DNA of 12,953 nucleotides from Gammaproteobacteria bacterium. Its GTDB lineage: Bacteria; Pseudomonadota; Gammaproteobacteria; Pseudomonadales; Azotimanducaceae. The notes beneath the pieces are model-generated. The model had not been told where the DNA came from and did not search any database. It saw only the letters and a program-made list of their open reading frames with translations. Made by a program: the position numbers and the translations under genes. This document shows, in pieces, positions 7,343 to 12,953 of the stretch; position 1 is the first letter of the stretch; each line of letters opens with the position of its first letter. The DNA lies in contig NZEI01000038.1 in NCBI GenBank assembly GCA_002690405.1, positions 51,604 to 64,556 on the forward strand. The letters run 5' to 3'.

Positions 7343-7894
7343 ATGCGGCTTTTGAGCGTGTTTTATCAGCGAGATTTTTTACCCAGCAAAGACGCGGATC
7401 ATTGGCTGAATTGGCTCCAGCAGGGCAGTAATGTTGCCTGGGTTAGAGAATCCTTCAGTATTTTTGGTCGTCATGTAACTGCACCGCGACGCTTAGCATG
7501 GTTTGGCGATCCAGGCCTAAATTATCGGTACACCGGCACTGACCATGTCGCGCAGGGTTGGCCTCGAGAGTTGTCTGGACTGCGTGATCGGATCCAAGCC
7601 ATAGCGGCACAGGAATTCAACTTTCTGTTGTTAAATCGCTATAGCGACGGTCAGCAGTATATGGGTTGGCACCGCGATGACGAGGCCGGCTGTGCGGGTA
7701 ATATTGCCTCGTTGAGTCTGGGCGCGGCGCGGCGTTTTCGGTTCGAATCTGAGGACAGCGGCAACCGAGAAAAGATTGATCTAGAGCATGGATCGCTATT
7801 GGTTTTCGATGGTCGCCAGCGCCACTGCCTTGCGAAAACAGCGCGTCCGGTTGCAGAGCGTATCAACCTTACATTCAGGCTGCTTAAACCGTAA
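7343..7894 (+). CDS. AlkB-family 2-oxoglutarate/Fe(II) dioxygenase (alkylated nucleic acid repair)
   Basis: A 183-aa dioxygenase expected to remove 1-methyladenine- and 3-methylcytosine-type lesions by oxidative demethylation. The jelly-roll iron site is complete: HRD with His110 and Asp112, distal His161, and the 2-oxoglutarate-binding RINLTFR (Arg173, Arg179) near the C-terminus. The N-R-Y motif (98-100) and the PRRLAWFGDPGLNYRYTG region (from residue 49) resemble the compact ALKBH2/3-like bacterial subgroup more than the longer E. coli AlkB. AGGA at 7331-7334 sits eight bases before the ATG. Its TAA overlaps the murB ATG (TAATG at 7892-7896), so the two are translated in tandem although functionally unrelated. 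Whether it acts on DNA or RNA cannot be read from the sequence. Confidence 0.9.
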   Translation: MRLLSVFYQRDFLPSKDADHWLNWLQQGSNVAWVRESFSIFGRHVTAPRRLAWFGDPGLNYRYTGTDHVAQGWPRELSGLRDRIQAIAAQEFNFLLLNRYSDGQQYMGWHRDDEAGCAGNIASLSLGAARRFRFESEDSGNREKIDLEHGSLLVFDGRQRHCLAKTARPVAERINLTFRLLKP

Positions 7895-8883
7895 TGAACC
7901 TAATACAGAATATGCCGTTGGCAAATACACTGGGGCTTGCGAGCTATGCGCAGTATGGCTGTCTGTTGAGTCACAGCGATGATGTGGTTGCTGCTCGAGC
8001 ATTTGCTCAGGCAGAGGGTTTGCCCTTTCGTGTTATTGGCGCTGGTTCGAACATCGTGCCGATGGCGCAGGTTCGTGGAGTTGTTGGTGTGATGGCGATT
8101 ACGACACGGCGCATTATTGATGAGGGAGATACGGGTCTGCAGTTAGAGGTGGGCGCAGGCCATAATTGGCATGAGTTAGTGCTTTACTGCGTTGACCAAG
8201 GCTGGTTTGGTATCGAAAATTTAGCGCTGATTCCGGGCTCTGTGGGCGCCGCACCTGTGCAAAATATAGGTGCTTATGGTGTAGAACTCGCCGAGGTAAT
8301 TGCTGCAGTTCAGGTGCTCGATGGCAGGGGCGATTTACGCTGGCTTAGCACTGAAGAGTGTGGTTTTGGCTATCGTTCAAGTCGCTTCCAGCAATGTCCG
8401 GAGGAAATCATTACGGCCATTCGCCTCAATCTTGTAAAGGCTGGGCACATAAAAATTGACTATCCTGATCTGGCAAGCTACTTCCGAGACCAAGCGGATT
8501 TAACGCCTAAACAAATTGCGGCGGCGGTGATTGAGATTCGATCAGCAAAATTACCTGACCCCAGCGTAAACCCTAACGTCGGTAGTTTTTTTAAGAACCC
8601 CATTATTGATAATGCGCGAATAGCGTATTTCGAAGATTTGGGCCTGAGCATTTTTCGTACCAGTGTTGGTGCGAAGTTGTCGGCGGCCCAGCTTATTGAC
8701 CGCTGCGGCTGGAAAGCAAAGCAGGCAGGGCAGGTTCGGTGTTGGGTCAAACAACCGCTAGTGCTGGTAAATCATGGTGCGACAGAGGCGGCGCACATCT
8801 TAGAGTTTGCCTCTGATGTGCGCGCCAGTGTTGCCAAGGCTTTCGCTATCGAGCTCGAGATTGAGCCGTCTATCTTAGCCTAG
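7894..8883 (+). CDS. murB: UDP-N-acetylenolpyruvoylglucosamine reductase
   Basis: FAD- and NADPH-dependent enzyme of peptidoglycan precursor synthesis, reducing UDP-GlcNAc-enolpyruvate to UDP-MurNAc in the cytoplasm. The 329-aa protein starts with the family NTLGL block (residues 11-15), followed by the FAD-site RVIGAGSNIV, VGAGHNWHELV, the ENLALIPGSVGAAPVQNIGAYGVE stretch, FGYRSSRF, and KLPDPSVNPNVGSFFKNP with the proton-donor serine. It is the long E. coli-type (type I) MurB. The ATG at 7894 overlaps the TAA of the AlkB-family gene, with no separate ribosome site obvious, so coupling is likely. Its TAG stop shares bases with the convergent rne stop. The murB-rne-rluC neighbourhood is conserved in Pseudomonas. 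Confidence 0.95.
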   Translation: MNLIQNMPLANTLGLASYAQYGCLLSHSDDVVAARAFAQAEGLPFRVIGAGSNIVPMAQVRGVVGVMAITTRRIIDEGDTGLQLEVGAGHNWHELVLYCVDQGWFGIENLALIPGSVGAAPVQNIGAYGVELAEVIAAVQVLDGRGDLRWLSTEECGFGYRSSRFQQCPEEIITAIRLNLVKAGHIKIDYPDLASYFRDQADLTPKQIAAAVIEIRSAKLPDPSVNPNVGSFFKNPIIDNARIAYFEDLGLSIFRTSVGAKLSAAQLIDRCGWKAKQAGQVRCWVKQPLVLVNHGATEAAHILEFASDVRASVAKAFAIELEIEPSILA

Positions 8884-11750
8884 TCTGAGCTATTGGCGTC
8901 TGCGCCGGGCACCTTGATACCCTGGGATCTGAGTGCCGCCTCACGTTCACGACGGCGAACTTCTCGGGGGTCATTAGCCGCGCGTACGGTTCTGCTGGGC
9001 GCTGGAGATGTATCAGCTTGCTCGGATGGCGTGTCTGTCTCTGCCGCGGGTTCAGCCGCTGTTGATTGCTGTTCTGCAACGTCTTCGGACTTTTCTTCAG
9101 GCGCATCTAACTGAACTGACGCTGTTTCCTCAGCGTCGGCATTAGTCTCTGCTTCTGCTTCTGCTTCTGCTTTTGCTTCTGCTTCTGCTTCTACTTCTAT
9201 CTTTGTTTCTGCCTCTGTTTCCGTTTCTGTTTCAGCGTCCGTGGCAGTTTCTGTTGTTGAGGTTTCAGCAACACTTGGCGTTTCAGTGGTCGTTTCGTCG
9301 CATGCAATCTCTGCTGACTCTGTTTCGTCGGTGCTTGGTGCCACCTCTGCAGCTTGGTTGTTGCTGTCAGCCTGAGTTACGTCCTGATTATCGACCGCCG
9401 TCTCCGGTGCCTGGGCTTCAAGCTTTGCCGCATCAGCGGGTTGCGTGTCGTTTTCGTCCGATGATGTTGGAGCAGTTTGAACCGCTGCTGTTGCAGGAGC
9501 TTTGTTTTTATTGCGCGGATCGTTACCTGCACGGCTCGGTCGCTCGGCAGCAGGTGTAGTTGTGGTTTCGTTAGCCGCGGCCGTCTCGTTGCTTTTTAGC
9601 TCAGCAGCAGCCTCTACGATTGGCGTCTCTGGTTCGCCAGCTGGCGTAGGTTTCCCGGCACGAACGGGCGGCGCTTTTTCACGTGGTGGGGCGTTACGGT
9701 CGCGCTTCGGCTGGCGCTTACTCTTTGCCAAATCCTCTGAGCTAGGTTGACGCTCCTCGGGTGATGCGGCTACGAACTCCTGCTGTGCCTCGGCACGCCC
9801 GGATCTATTCTTATTCCTGCTCTTGGTTTCGTTGCGCTCTTGTGTGCCAGAATTTTGCCGGCCGTTATTTTTACGCTCTTCGTTAGCAGTTTTGCTCTTA
9901 CGCTTGTCGTCGCGTTCTTGGTTATTGCTGCGGCCTTGGTCCGAGCGATTATTGTTACGCTCCCGTTTACGATTGTTGTCACCGCGACCATGACCGTCGT
10001 CGCGGCGCTTACGAGAATTGCGCGAAGTATTAGATCGAGTCGACTTGTTGCGGTTACGGGTTCGTTCGTTGTCAGGCTCGGTTACTTCATCTGAGAACAG
10101 ACTTTTAAATATCCTGCTCAGTAGTCCGGGCTTTTTATCTTTGACAGGATCGACCTTGGGAGCCGGTTCACGCGGCTGAATTTGTGCCTTCACTGCTGCT
10201 TGGGGATGCTGTGGTAGTGCAGTTTCCTCTGGCAGTTCTTGGGCTGCAGCCTGATTAGCCAGTTCGGAAAGGGTATAACTAGGAATATCGCCTTCTTCCT
10301 CCACGTGGTCATCGCGCAATCGTTCAACTAAGTAGTGGGGTGTTTCCAAGTTTGAATTTGGAATAATCACAATATGTGTCTTACTGTGCTTCTCAATTTC
10401 AGCGAGGTCACGGCGTTTCTCATTTAACAAGAAGGCGCCGATGGCAAGAGGCACCTGGACGCGAATCACCGCGCTGCGTTCCTTTAGTGATTCCTCTTCC
10501 ATAACACGCAGGATTGCTAGCGCCAGCGATCGGGTATCACGAATTCGTCCCTGACCATTACAGCGTGGGCACAATTCAGTACTTATCTCTTCTAGCGAGG
10601 GACGGAGTCGCTGTCGACTCATTTCCATTAAACCAAAACGCGAGATGCGTCCGGTTTGAATGCGTGCTCGGTCAGACTCCAATGCGTTACGCATGCGATT
10701 TTCAACCGCGCGCTGGTTCTTGGTGTTCATCATATCGATGAAATCAATTACTACGAGGCCGCCAATGTCGCGTATTTTGAGCTGTCGGGCGATCTCATCC
10801 GCCGCTTCCAAATTGGTATTTAGGGCGGTTTCTTCGATATCCGAACCCTTGGTGGCGCGGGCTGAGTTGATGTCGATGGATACCAACGCCTCGGTAGGAT
10901 CTATAACTATGCTACCGCCGGATGGCAGCTTAACCGTATGTTCGTAGGCGGTTTCTATTTGGCTTTCGATTTGATACCGGCTAAATAACGGAATTGGGTC
11001 GTCGTACGCCTTAACTTTGTCAGAGTAATTAGGCATTACCTGAGCAATAAACGCTGAAGCCTCCTGAAAAGCGGCTTCACCCTCGATCAGAACCTCGCCA
11101 ATATCTGGGCGTAAATTGTCTCTAACGGCGCGCAGTACCGCGCTGTTCTCTTGGTACAGTAACGACGGTGTTTGCTCGGTGTTTGCCGCACTTTTGATTG
11201 CTTGCCAGAGCTGCAGTAAGTAAGAAAGGTCCCAGTTCAACTCTTCGCTGCTTCTGCCAACGCCAGCGGTACGGACGATAACGCCCATGCCCTCAGGGAT
11301 CTCTAATTGCGCCATCGCTTGTCGAAGTTCGTCGCGATCATCACCTTCGATGCGCCGAGATATACCACCCGCCCTCGGATTGTTAGGCATCAGAACCATG
11401 TATCGACCGGCCAGGCTAAGGTAAGAGGTCAACGCTGCGCCTTTATTGCCGCGTTCTTCCTTCTCTACCTGAACGATTATTTCGGTGCCTTCGCGAATAC
11501 CGTCGCCACCTTTTTGTTGGTATTCACGAGCTATTTCTTTCAGTGGCAAGAAGCCGTGGCGCTCGGCCCCAAAATCCACAAAAGCGGCTTCTAGGCTTTG
11601 TTCTACCCGAGTGATTTTGGCTTTATAGATGCTGGATTTTTTCTGCTCTCTTGAGCGGTTTTCGATATCCAGGTCGTAAAGTTTTTGACCATCAACCAGT
11701 GCAATCCGCACCTCTTCCGGTTGGCGGGCATTGATTAGCATTCTTTTCAT
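8880..11750 (-). CDS. rne: Ribonuclease E
   Basis: Essential endoribonuclease and degradosome scaffold, 956 aa. The catalytic half matches E. coli RNase E closely: MKRMLINA start, S1 RNA-binding domain (about 36-120), GFLPLKEIA, MPNNPRAGGISRRIEGDDR, catalytic Asp293 in IDINSA and Asp336 in VIDFIDM, and the zinc-link CPRC (394-397). Residues ~541-553 (PGLLSRIFKSLFS) form an amphipathic helix like the E. coli membrane anchor. Next come an Arg/Asn-rich stretch (561-652, RNA-binding), a Pro/Ala/Thr-rich linker, a Glu/Ala/Thr repeat (about 838-875), and a basic C-terminal segment ANDPREVRRRERE (925-937); a second NDPR lies at 743-746. Start: ATG 11750 gives the universal N-terminus with GGAG six bases upstream; the adjacent ATG at 11753 and the longer frame to 11816 are less likely. 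The tail sequence is poorly conserved, so its partners are unknown. Confidence 0.96.
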   Translation of the reverse strand: MKRMLINARQPEEVRIALVDGQKLYDLDIENRSREQKKSSIYKAKITRVEQSLEAAFVDFGAERHGFLPLKEIAREYQQKGGDGIREGTEIIVQVEKEERGNKGAALTSYLSLAGRYMVLMPNNPRAGGISRRIEGDDRDELRQAMAQLEIPEGMGVIVRTAGVGRSSEELNWDLSYLLQLWQAIKSAANTEQTPSLLYQENSAVLRAVRDNLRPDIGEVLIEGEAAFQEASAFIAQVMPNYSDKVKAYDDPIPLFSRYQIESQIETAYEHTVKLPSGGSIVIDPTEALVSIDINSARATKGSDIEETALNTNLEAADEIARQLKIRDIGGLVVIDFIDMMNTKNQRAVENRMRNALESDRARIQTGRISRFGLMEMSRQRLRPSLEEISTELCPRCNGQGRIRDTRSLALAILRVMEEESLKERSAVIRVQVPLAIGAFLLNEKRRDLAEIEKHSKTHIVIIPNSNLETPHYLVERLRDDHVEEEGDIPSYTLSELANQAAAQELPEETALPQHPQAAVKAQIQPREPAPKVDPVKDKKPGLLSRIFKSLFSDEVTEPDNERTRNRNKSTRSNTSRNSRKRRDDGHGRGDNNRKRERNNNRSDQGRSNNQERDDKRKSKTANEERKNNGRQNSGTQERNETKSRNKNRSGRAEAQQEFVAASPEERQPSSEDLAKSKRQPKRDRNAPPREKAPPVRAGKPTPAGEPETPIVEAAAELKSNETAAANETTTTPAAERPSRAGNDPRNKNKAPATAAVQTAPTSSDENDTQPADAAKLEAQAPETAVDNQDVTQADSNNQAAEVAPSTDETESAEIACDETTTETPSVAETSTTETATDAETETETEAETKIEVEAEAEAKAEAEAEAETNADAEETASVQLDAPEEKSEDVAEQQSTAAEPAAETDTPSEQADTSPAPSRTVRAANDPREVRRREREAALRSQGIKVPGADANSSD
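9141..9239 (-). repeat. Hexanucleotide repeat coding a Glu-Ala tract in RNase E
   Basis: On the + strand, GCTTCT is repeated seven times in a row at 9151-9192, with one variant unit (GCTTTT at 9169), then decays through related hexamers to about 9234. On the coding strand it yields alternating Glu and Ala/Thr/Val in the disordered tail (about residues 838-875). The unit is a multiple of three, so slippage would change the tract length without breaking the frame. Confidence 0.85.
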
Positions 11751-11755
11751 CATGT

Positions 11756-11760
11756 TCTCC
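11756..11760 (-). promoter_or_regulatory. Ribosome binding site of rne
   Basis: GGAGA on the - strand, followed by AC and two consecutive ATG codons. Spacing from GGAG is 3 nt to the first ATG and 6 nt to the second, favouring the second (11750), which also gives the conserved MKRML start. Confidence 0.7.
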
Positions 11761-12014
11761 GTCCGATGGGCAAAGCGCACATCAGTGTTTGGGCGAAGGA
11801 GTAATGAAAGAGTCAATCTGGTCGTAGCGTTCGCAATCGCCGGACAGCGGGCTATCCTTGATTGAGCAAGAAAGTCTTATCAGCCATCAATAGACCTTAG
11901 ACTTTAAATGTTTGTTCAGCGCCGGTGGCTCTGACACAACCTAGATCCACACATATGCTTCTATGAAAAACAATGTTCTAGGCGCTGAGCTGTTAACAAA
12001 TTCTTTTATCTACG

Positions 12015-12030
12015 GCGGACACCAGTCCGC
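12015..12030. other. Perfect 6-bp hairpin, tetraloop
   Basis: GCGGAC-ACCA-GTCCGC. GC-rich stem with a four-base loop, about 265 nt upstream of the rne start. No T-run on either side, so it is unlikely to be a terminator; best read as part of the rne leader. Confidence 0.6.
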
Positions 12031-12061
12031 GACCAGAAAGAGGGCTGGCATGAGGCCTAGG

Positions 12062-12084
12062 GGACGTTATTAGAACTTACGTCC
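12062..12084. other. Perfect 6-bp hairpin, 11-nt loop
   Basis: GGACGT ... ACGTCC with an AT-rich loop (12068-12078). Lies between two stronger hairpins in the same interval. Confidence 0.45.
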
Positions 12085-12153
12085 ACGGGGAAATCCGATA
12101 TCAGCGAATTGCCCCTAAGAAAGGTCCTATTGATGCTCTTATGCCGTCTTTCA

Positions 12154-12186
12154 TACCCAGTCAATGCTGTGAGGCCGGACTGGGTA
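12154..12186. other. Perfect 9-bp hairpin, strongest structure in the rne-rluC interval
   Basis: TACCCAGTC (12154-12162) pairs without mismatch with GACTGGGTA (12178-12186) around a 15-nt loop. On the rne mRNA strand the loop reads CGGCCUCACAGCAUU. A 9-bp perfect inverted repeat with this spacing is unlikely by chance in 0.7 kb, making it the best candidate for a functional leader element or protein-binding site. Confidence 0.65.
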
Positions 12187-12210
12187 CCTTTAGCGGTTAC
12201 TCTACTTCTT

Positions 12211-12243
12211 CGCTATTAAATTATTACGTAGCGCTAATAGCGC
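12211..12243. other. Nested inverted repeats: 8-bp stem and 13-bp palindrome
   Basis: CGCTATTA (12211-12218) is the exact reverse complement of TAATAGCG (12235-12242). The right arm also belongs to a second symmetrical element, GCGCTA-A-TAGCGC (12231-12243). The two can form mutually exclusive pairings, or the short palindrome may be an operator. Confidence 0.5.
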
Positions 12244-12263
12244 CGTATCATTCTTTGCAAGGC

Positions 12264-12277
12264 GGGCTGTTAAGCCC
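12264..12277. other. Perfect 5-bp GC-rich hairpin with GTTA loop
   Basis: GGGCT-GTTA-AGCCC. Compact, with no T-run following on either strand, so it is not a typical terminator. Confidence 0.4.
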
Positions 12278-12330
12278 ACTGCATTCAATTCATCTTATTC
12301 GGTCTGGAAAGTTAGAATTTACGCCCTAAC

Positions 12331-12339
12331 TGCTACAAT
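12331..12339 (+). promoter_or_regulatory. Candidate extended -10 promoter for rluC
   Basis: TGCTACAAT fits the extended -10 form TGnTATAAT with five of six bases in the hexamer. A partial -35-like TTAGAA lies 16 bp upstream (12312-12317). Transcription would begin near 12346, leaving a leader of about 130 nt before rluC. A weaker alternative, TTGCTA at 12431 with TAAATT 15 bp later, lies closer to the gene. Confidence 0.4.
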
Positions 12340-12477
12340 ACTGCCAGCATTTCCGATGTTCACGTGCAATCAAGTTGCAATGTACTCGTCGTGATGCCAT
12401 CCCAACTGAACGCGCGAAGTCTAACAGCGATTGCTAACCCCTTCAAACAATTAAATTTTTTGCTCGAGTAGAGGACG

Positions 12478-12953
12478 ATGCCAGTAGAGTATGTAGACAT
12501 CACTGATGCCGAGGACGCAGGGCAGCGCATCGATAACTTTTTGTTACGCTCGTTAAAAGGGCTGCCCCGACAGCGTATCTATAAGATTTTACGCTCCGGC
12601 GAGGTGCGCGTTAATGGAGGACGGATAAAGCCTAGTCATAGGCTGCAACTCGGTGATCGAATTCGTATTCCACCCGTTACTGTTAAAGCAGAACAACCGG
12701 TACAAATGGCAGATGCTACGGTAGCTCTGCTGGAGGCAGCTATTCTCTATGAAGATGCTGACCTTATTGTCTTAAACAAGCCCTCAGGCTTTGCTGTACA
12801 CGGAGGCAGTTCGATCACCAGTGGCATTATTGAGCTATTTCGAGCCTTTCGGCGAGCACCGAAATTAGAATTAGCCCATCGTATTGATCGTGACACGTCA
12901 GGTTGTTTATTGCTTTGTAAACGCCGCTCGGTATTGACCGAAGTGCAGGCAGC
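12478..12953 (+). CDS. rluC: 23S rRNA pseudouridine synthase RluC (3' end outside window)
   Basis: Isomerises specific uridines to pseudouridine in 23S rRNA (955, 2504 and 2580 in E. coli). The first 158 codons are present. An N-terminal S4 RNA-binding domain (about 16-66: GQRIDNFL, RIYKILRSGEVRVN, KPSHRLQLGDRIRIPP) is followed by the start of the synthase domain: ILYEDADLIVLNKPSGFAVHGG (from residue 89) and HRIDRDTSG (134-142), where Asp137 is the catalytic aspartate. The S4 domain plus the VNG.RIKP..RL.GD.IRIPPV pattern fits RluC best; RluD and RluA are less likely, and the divergent rne neighbour is the usual context of rluC. ATG at 12478 is preceded by GAGGA at 12471-12475. The frame runs open to the end of the window. 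Confidence 0.93.
   Translation, partial: MPVEYVDITDAEDAGQRIDNFLLRSLKGLPRQRIYKILRSGEVRVNGGRIKPSHRLQLGDRIRIPPVTVKAEQPVQMADATVALLEAAILYEDADLIVLNKPSGFAVHGGSSITSGIIELFRAFRRAPKLELAHRIDRDTSGCLLLCKRRSVLTEVQA

Larger units (their letters stand above)
11754..12477. promoter_or_regulatory. Gene-free divergent interval between rne and rluC with multiple hairpins
   Basis: About 720 bp without a supported gene. It must hold the rne and rluC promoters and the rne 5' leader. Several perfect inverted repeats are visible: 12015-12030, 12062-12084, 12154-12186, 12211-12242 and 12264-12277. E. coli rne has a long structured leader through which RNase E controls its own mRNA, so a similar role is a reasonable inference, but I cannot align these hairpins with the enterobacterial ones. 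I see no convincing rne promoter; TTAACA with an 18-bp gap to GATACG on the - strand (near 12242-12272) is only a weak candidate. None of the hairpins is followed by a T-run, so they do not look like terminators. Confidence 0.6.

Noticed and set aside
9173..10094. Long + strand ORFs opposite the RNase E tail (Leu-, Ser- and Val-rich)
   Set aside because: They are shadows of the repetitive, biased codons of rne on the - strand; their hydrophobic look comes from complementing Glu/Ala/Arg codons.
11751..11816. 22-residue N-terminal extension of RNase E
   Set aside because: Conserved RNase E begins at MKRML; GGAG is correctly spaced for ATG 11750 and the extension shows no conserved features.
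12126..12180. Short - strand ORF of 17 codons starting at an ATG just after the 9-bp hairpin stem, as a leader peptide
   Set aside because: No ribosome site and no biased amino-acid run that would suggest attenuation.
12141..12329. A 62-codon + strand ORF in the rne-rluC interval
   Set aside because: No ribosome site, no recognisable composition or motif, and it runs through two strong inverted repeats; better explained as structured non-coding sequence.
12331..12346. Sigma-54-like site on the - strand (TGGCAG, 5 nt, TAGCA) with correct GG/GC spacing
   Set aside because: Several consensus bases are wrong, rne is not expected to be sigma-54 dependent, and the same bases read as an extended -10 for rluC on the + strand.

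Overview
The window reads as a chromosomal cell-envelope and RNA-metabolism locus of a gammaproteobacterium. The gene order exbB, exbD, (msbA) lpxK, kdsB ... murB, rne (opposite strand), rluC is the layout I know from Pseudomonas and its relatives, including marine Cellvibrionales-type bacteria. Base composition looks moderate, near 50% GC. A marine Cellvibrionales/Pseudomonadales-like host is an inference. I see no IS elements, tRNAs, CRISPR arrays or phage genes.

Region 1 (1-6512, all + strand) is one tightly packed run: the 3' end of galU, a D-threonine aldolase-like PLP enzyme, exbB, exbD, a very long ORF that joins the lipid A flippase MsbA to the lipid A 4'-kinase LpxK in one frame, and kdsB. 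Junctions are short (7, 28, overlapping, 10 and 3 nt), so most or all of the run may be one operon. It supplies UDP-glucose, lipid A phosphorylation, lipid A export and activated KDO, that is, LPS synthesis and transport. The MsbA-LpxK fusion is the most unusual feature of the window.

Region 2 (6513-8883) holds a short-chain dehydrogenase of the HSD17B10 / type II 3-hydroxyacyl-CoA dehydrogenase type on the - strand, convergent with kdsB. Divergent from it is a + strand pair, an AlkB-family dioxygenase and murB, joined by a TAATG stop/start overlap. In Pseudomonas the kdsB-murB interval carries a low-molecular-weight tyrosine phosphatase gene, and a small Trm112-type gene sits between lpxK and kdsB. 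Neither is present here.

Region 3 (8880-11750, - strand) is rne, the full RNase E. It has a conserved catalytic half, a membrane-anchor helix, an Arg/Asn-rich RNA-binding stretch, a Glu/Ala repeat encoded by a hexanucleotide microsatellite, and two NDPR motifs. Its stop codon overlaps the murB stop codon in a shared CTAG.

Region 4 (11754-12477) is a gene-free divergent interval of about 0.7 kb with several perfect hairpins, a good candidate for a structured rne leader. It also carries a plausible extended -10 promoter for rluC, whose 5' part (12478 to the window end) closes the window.
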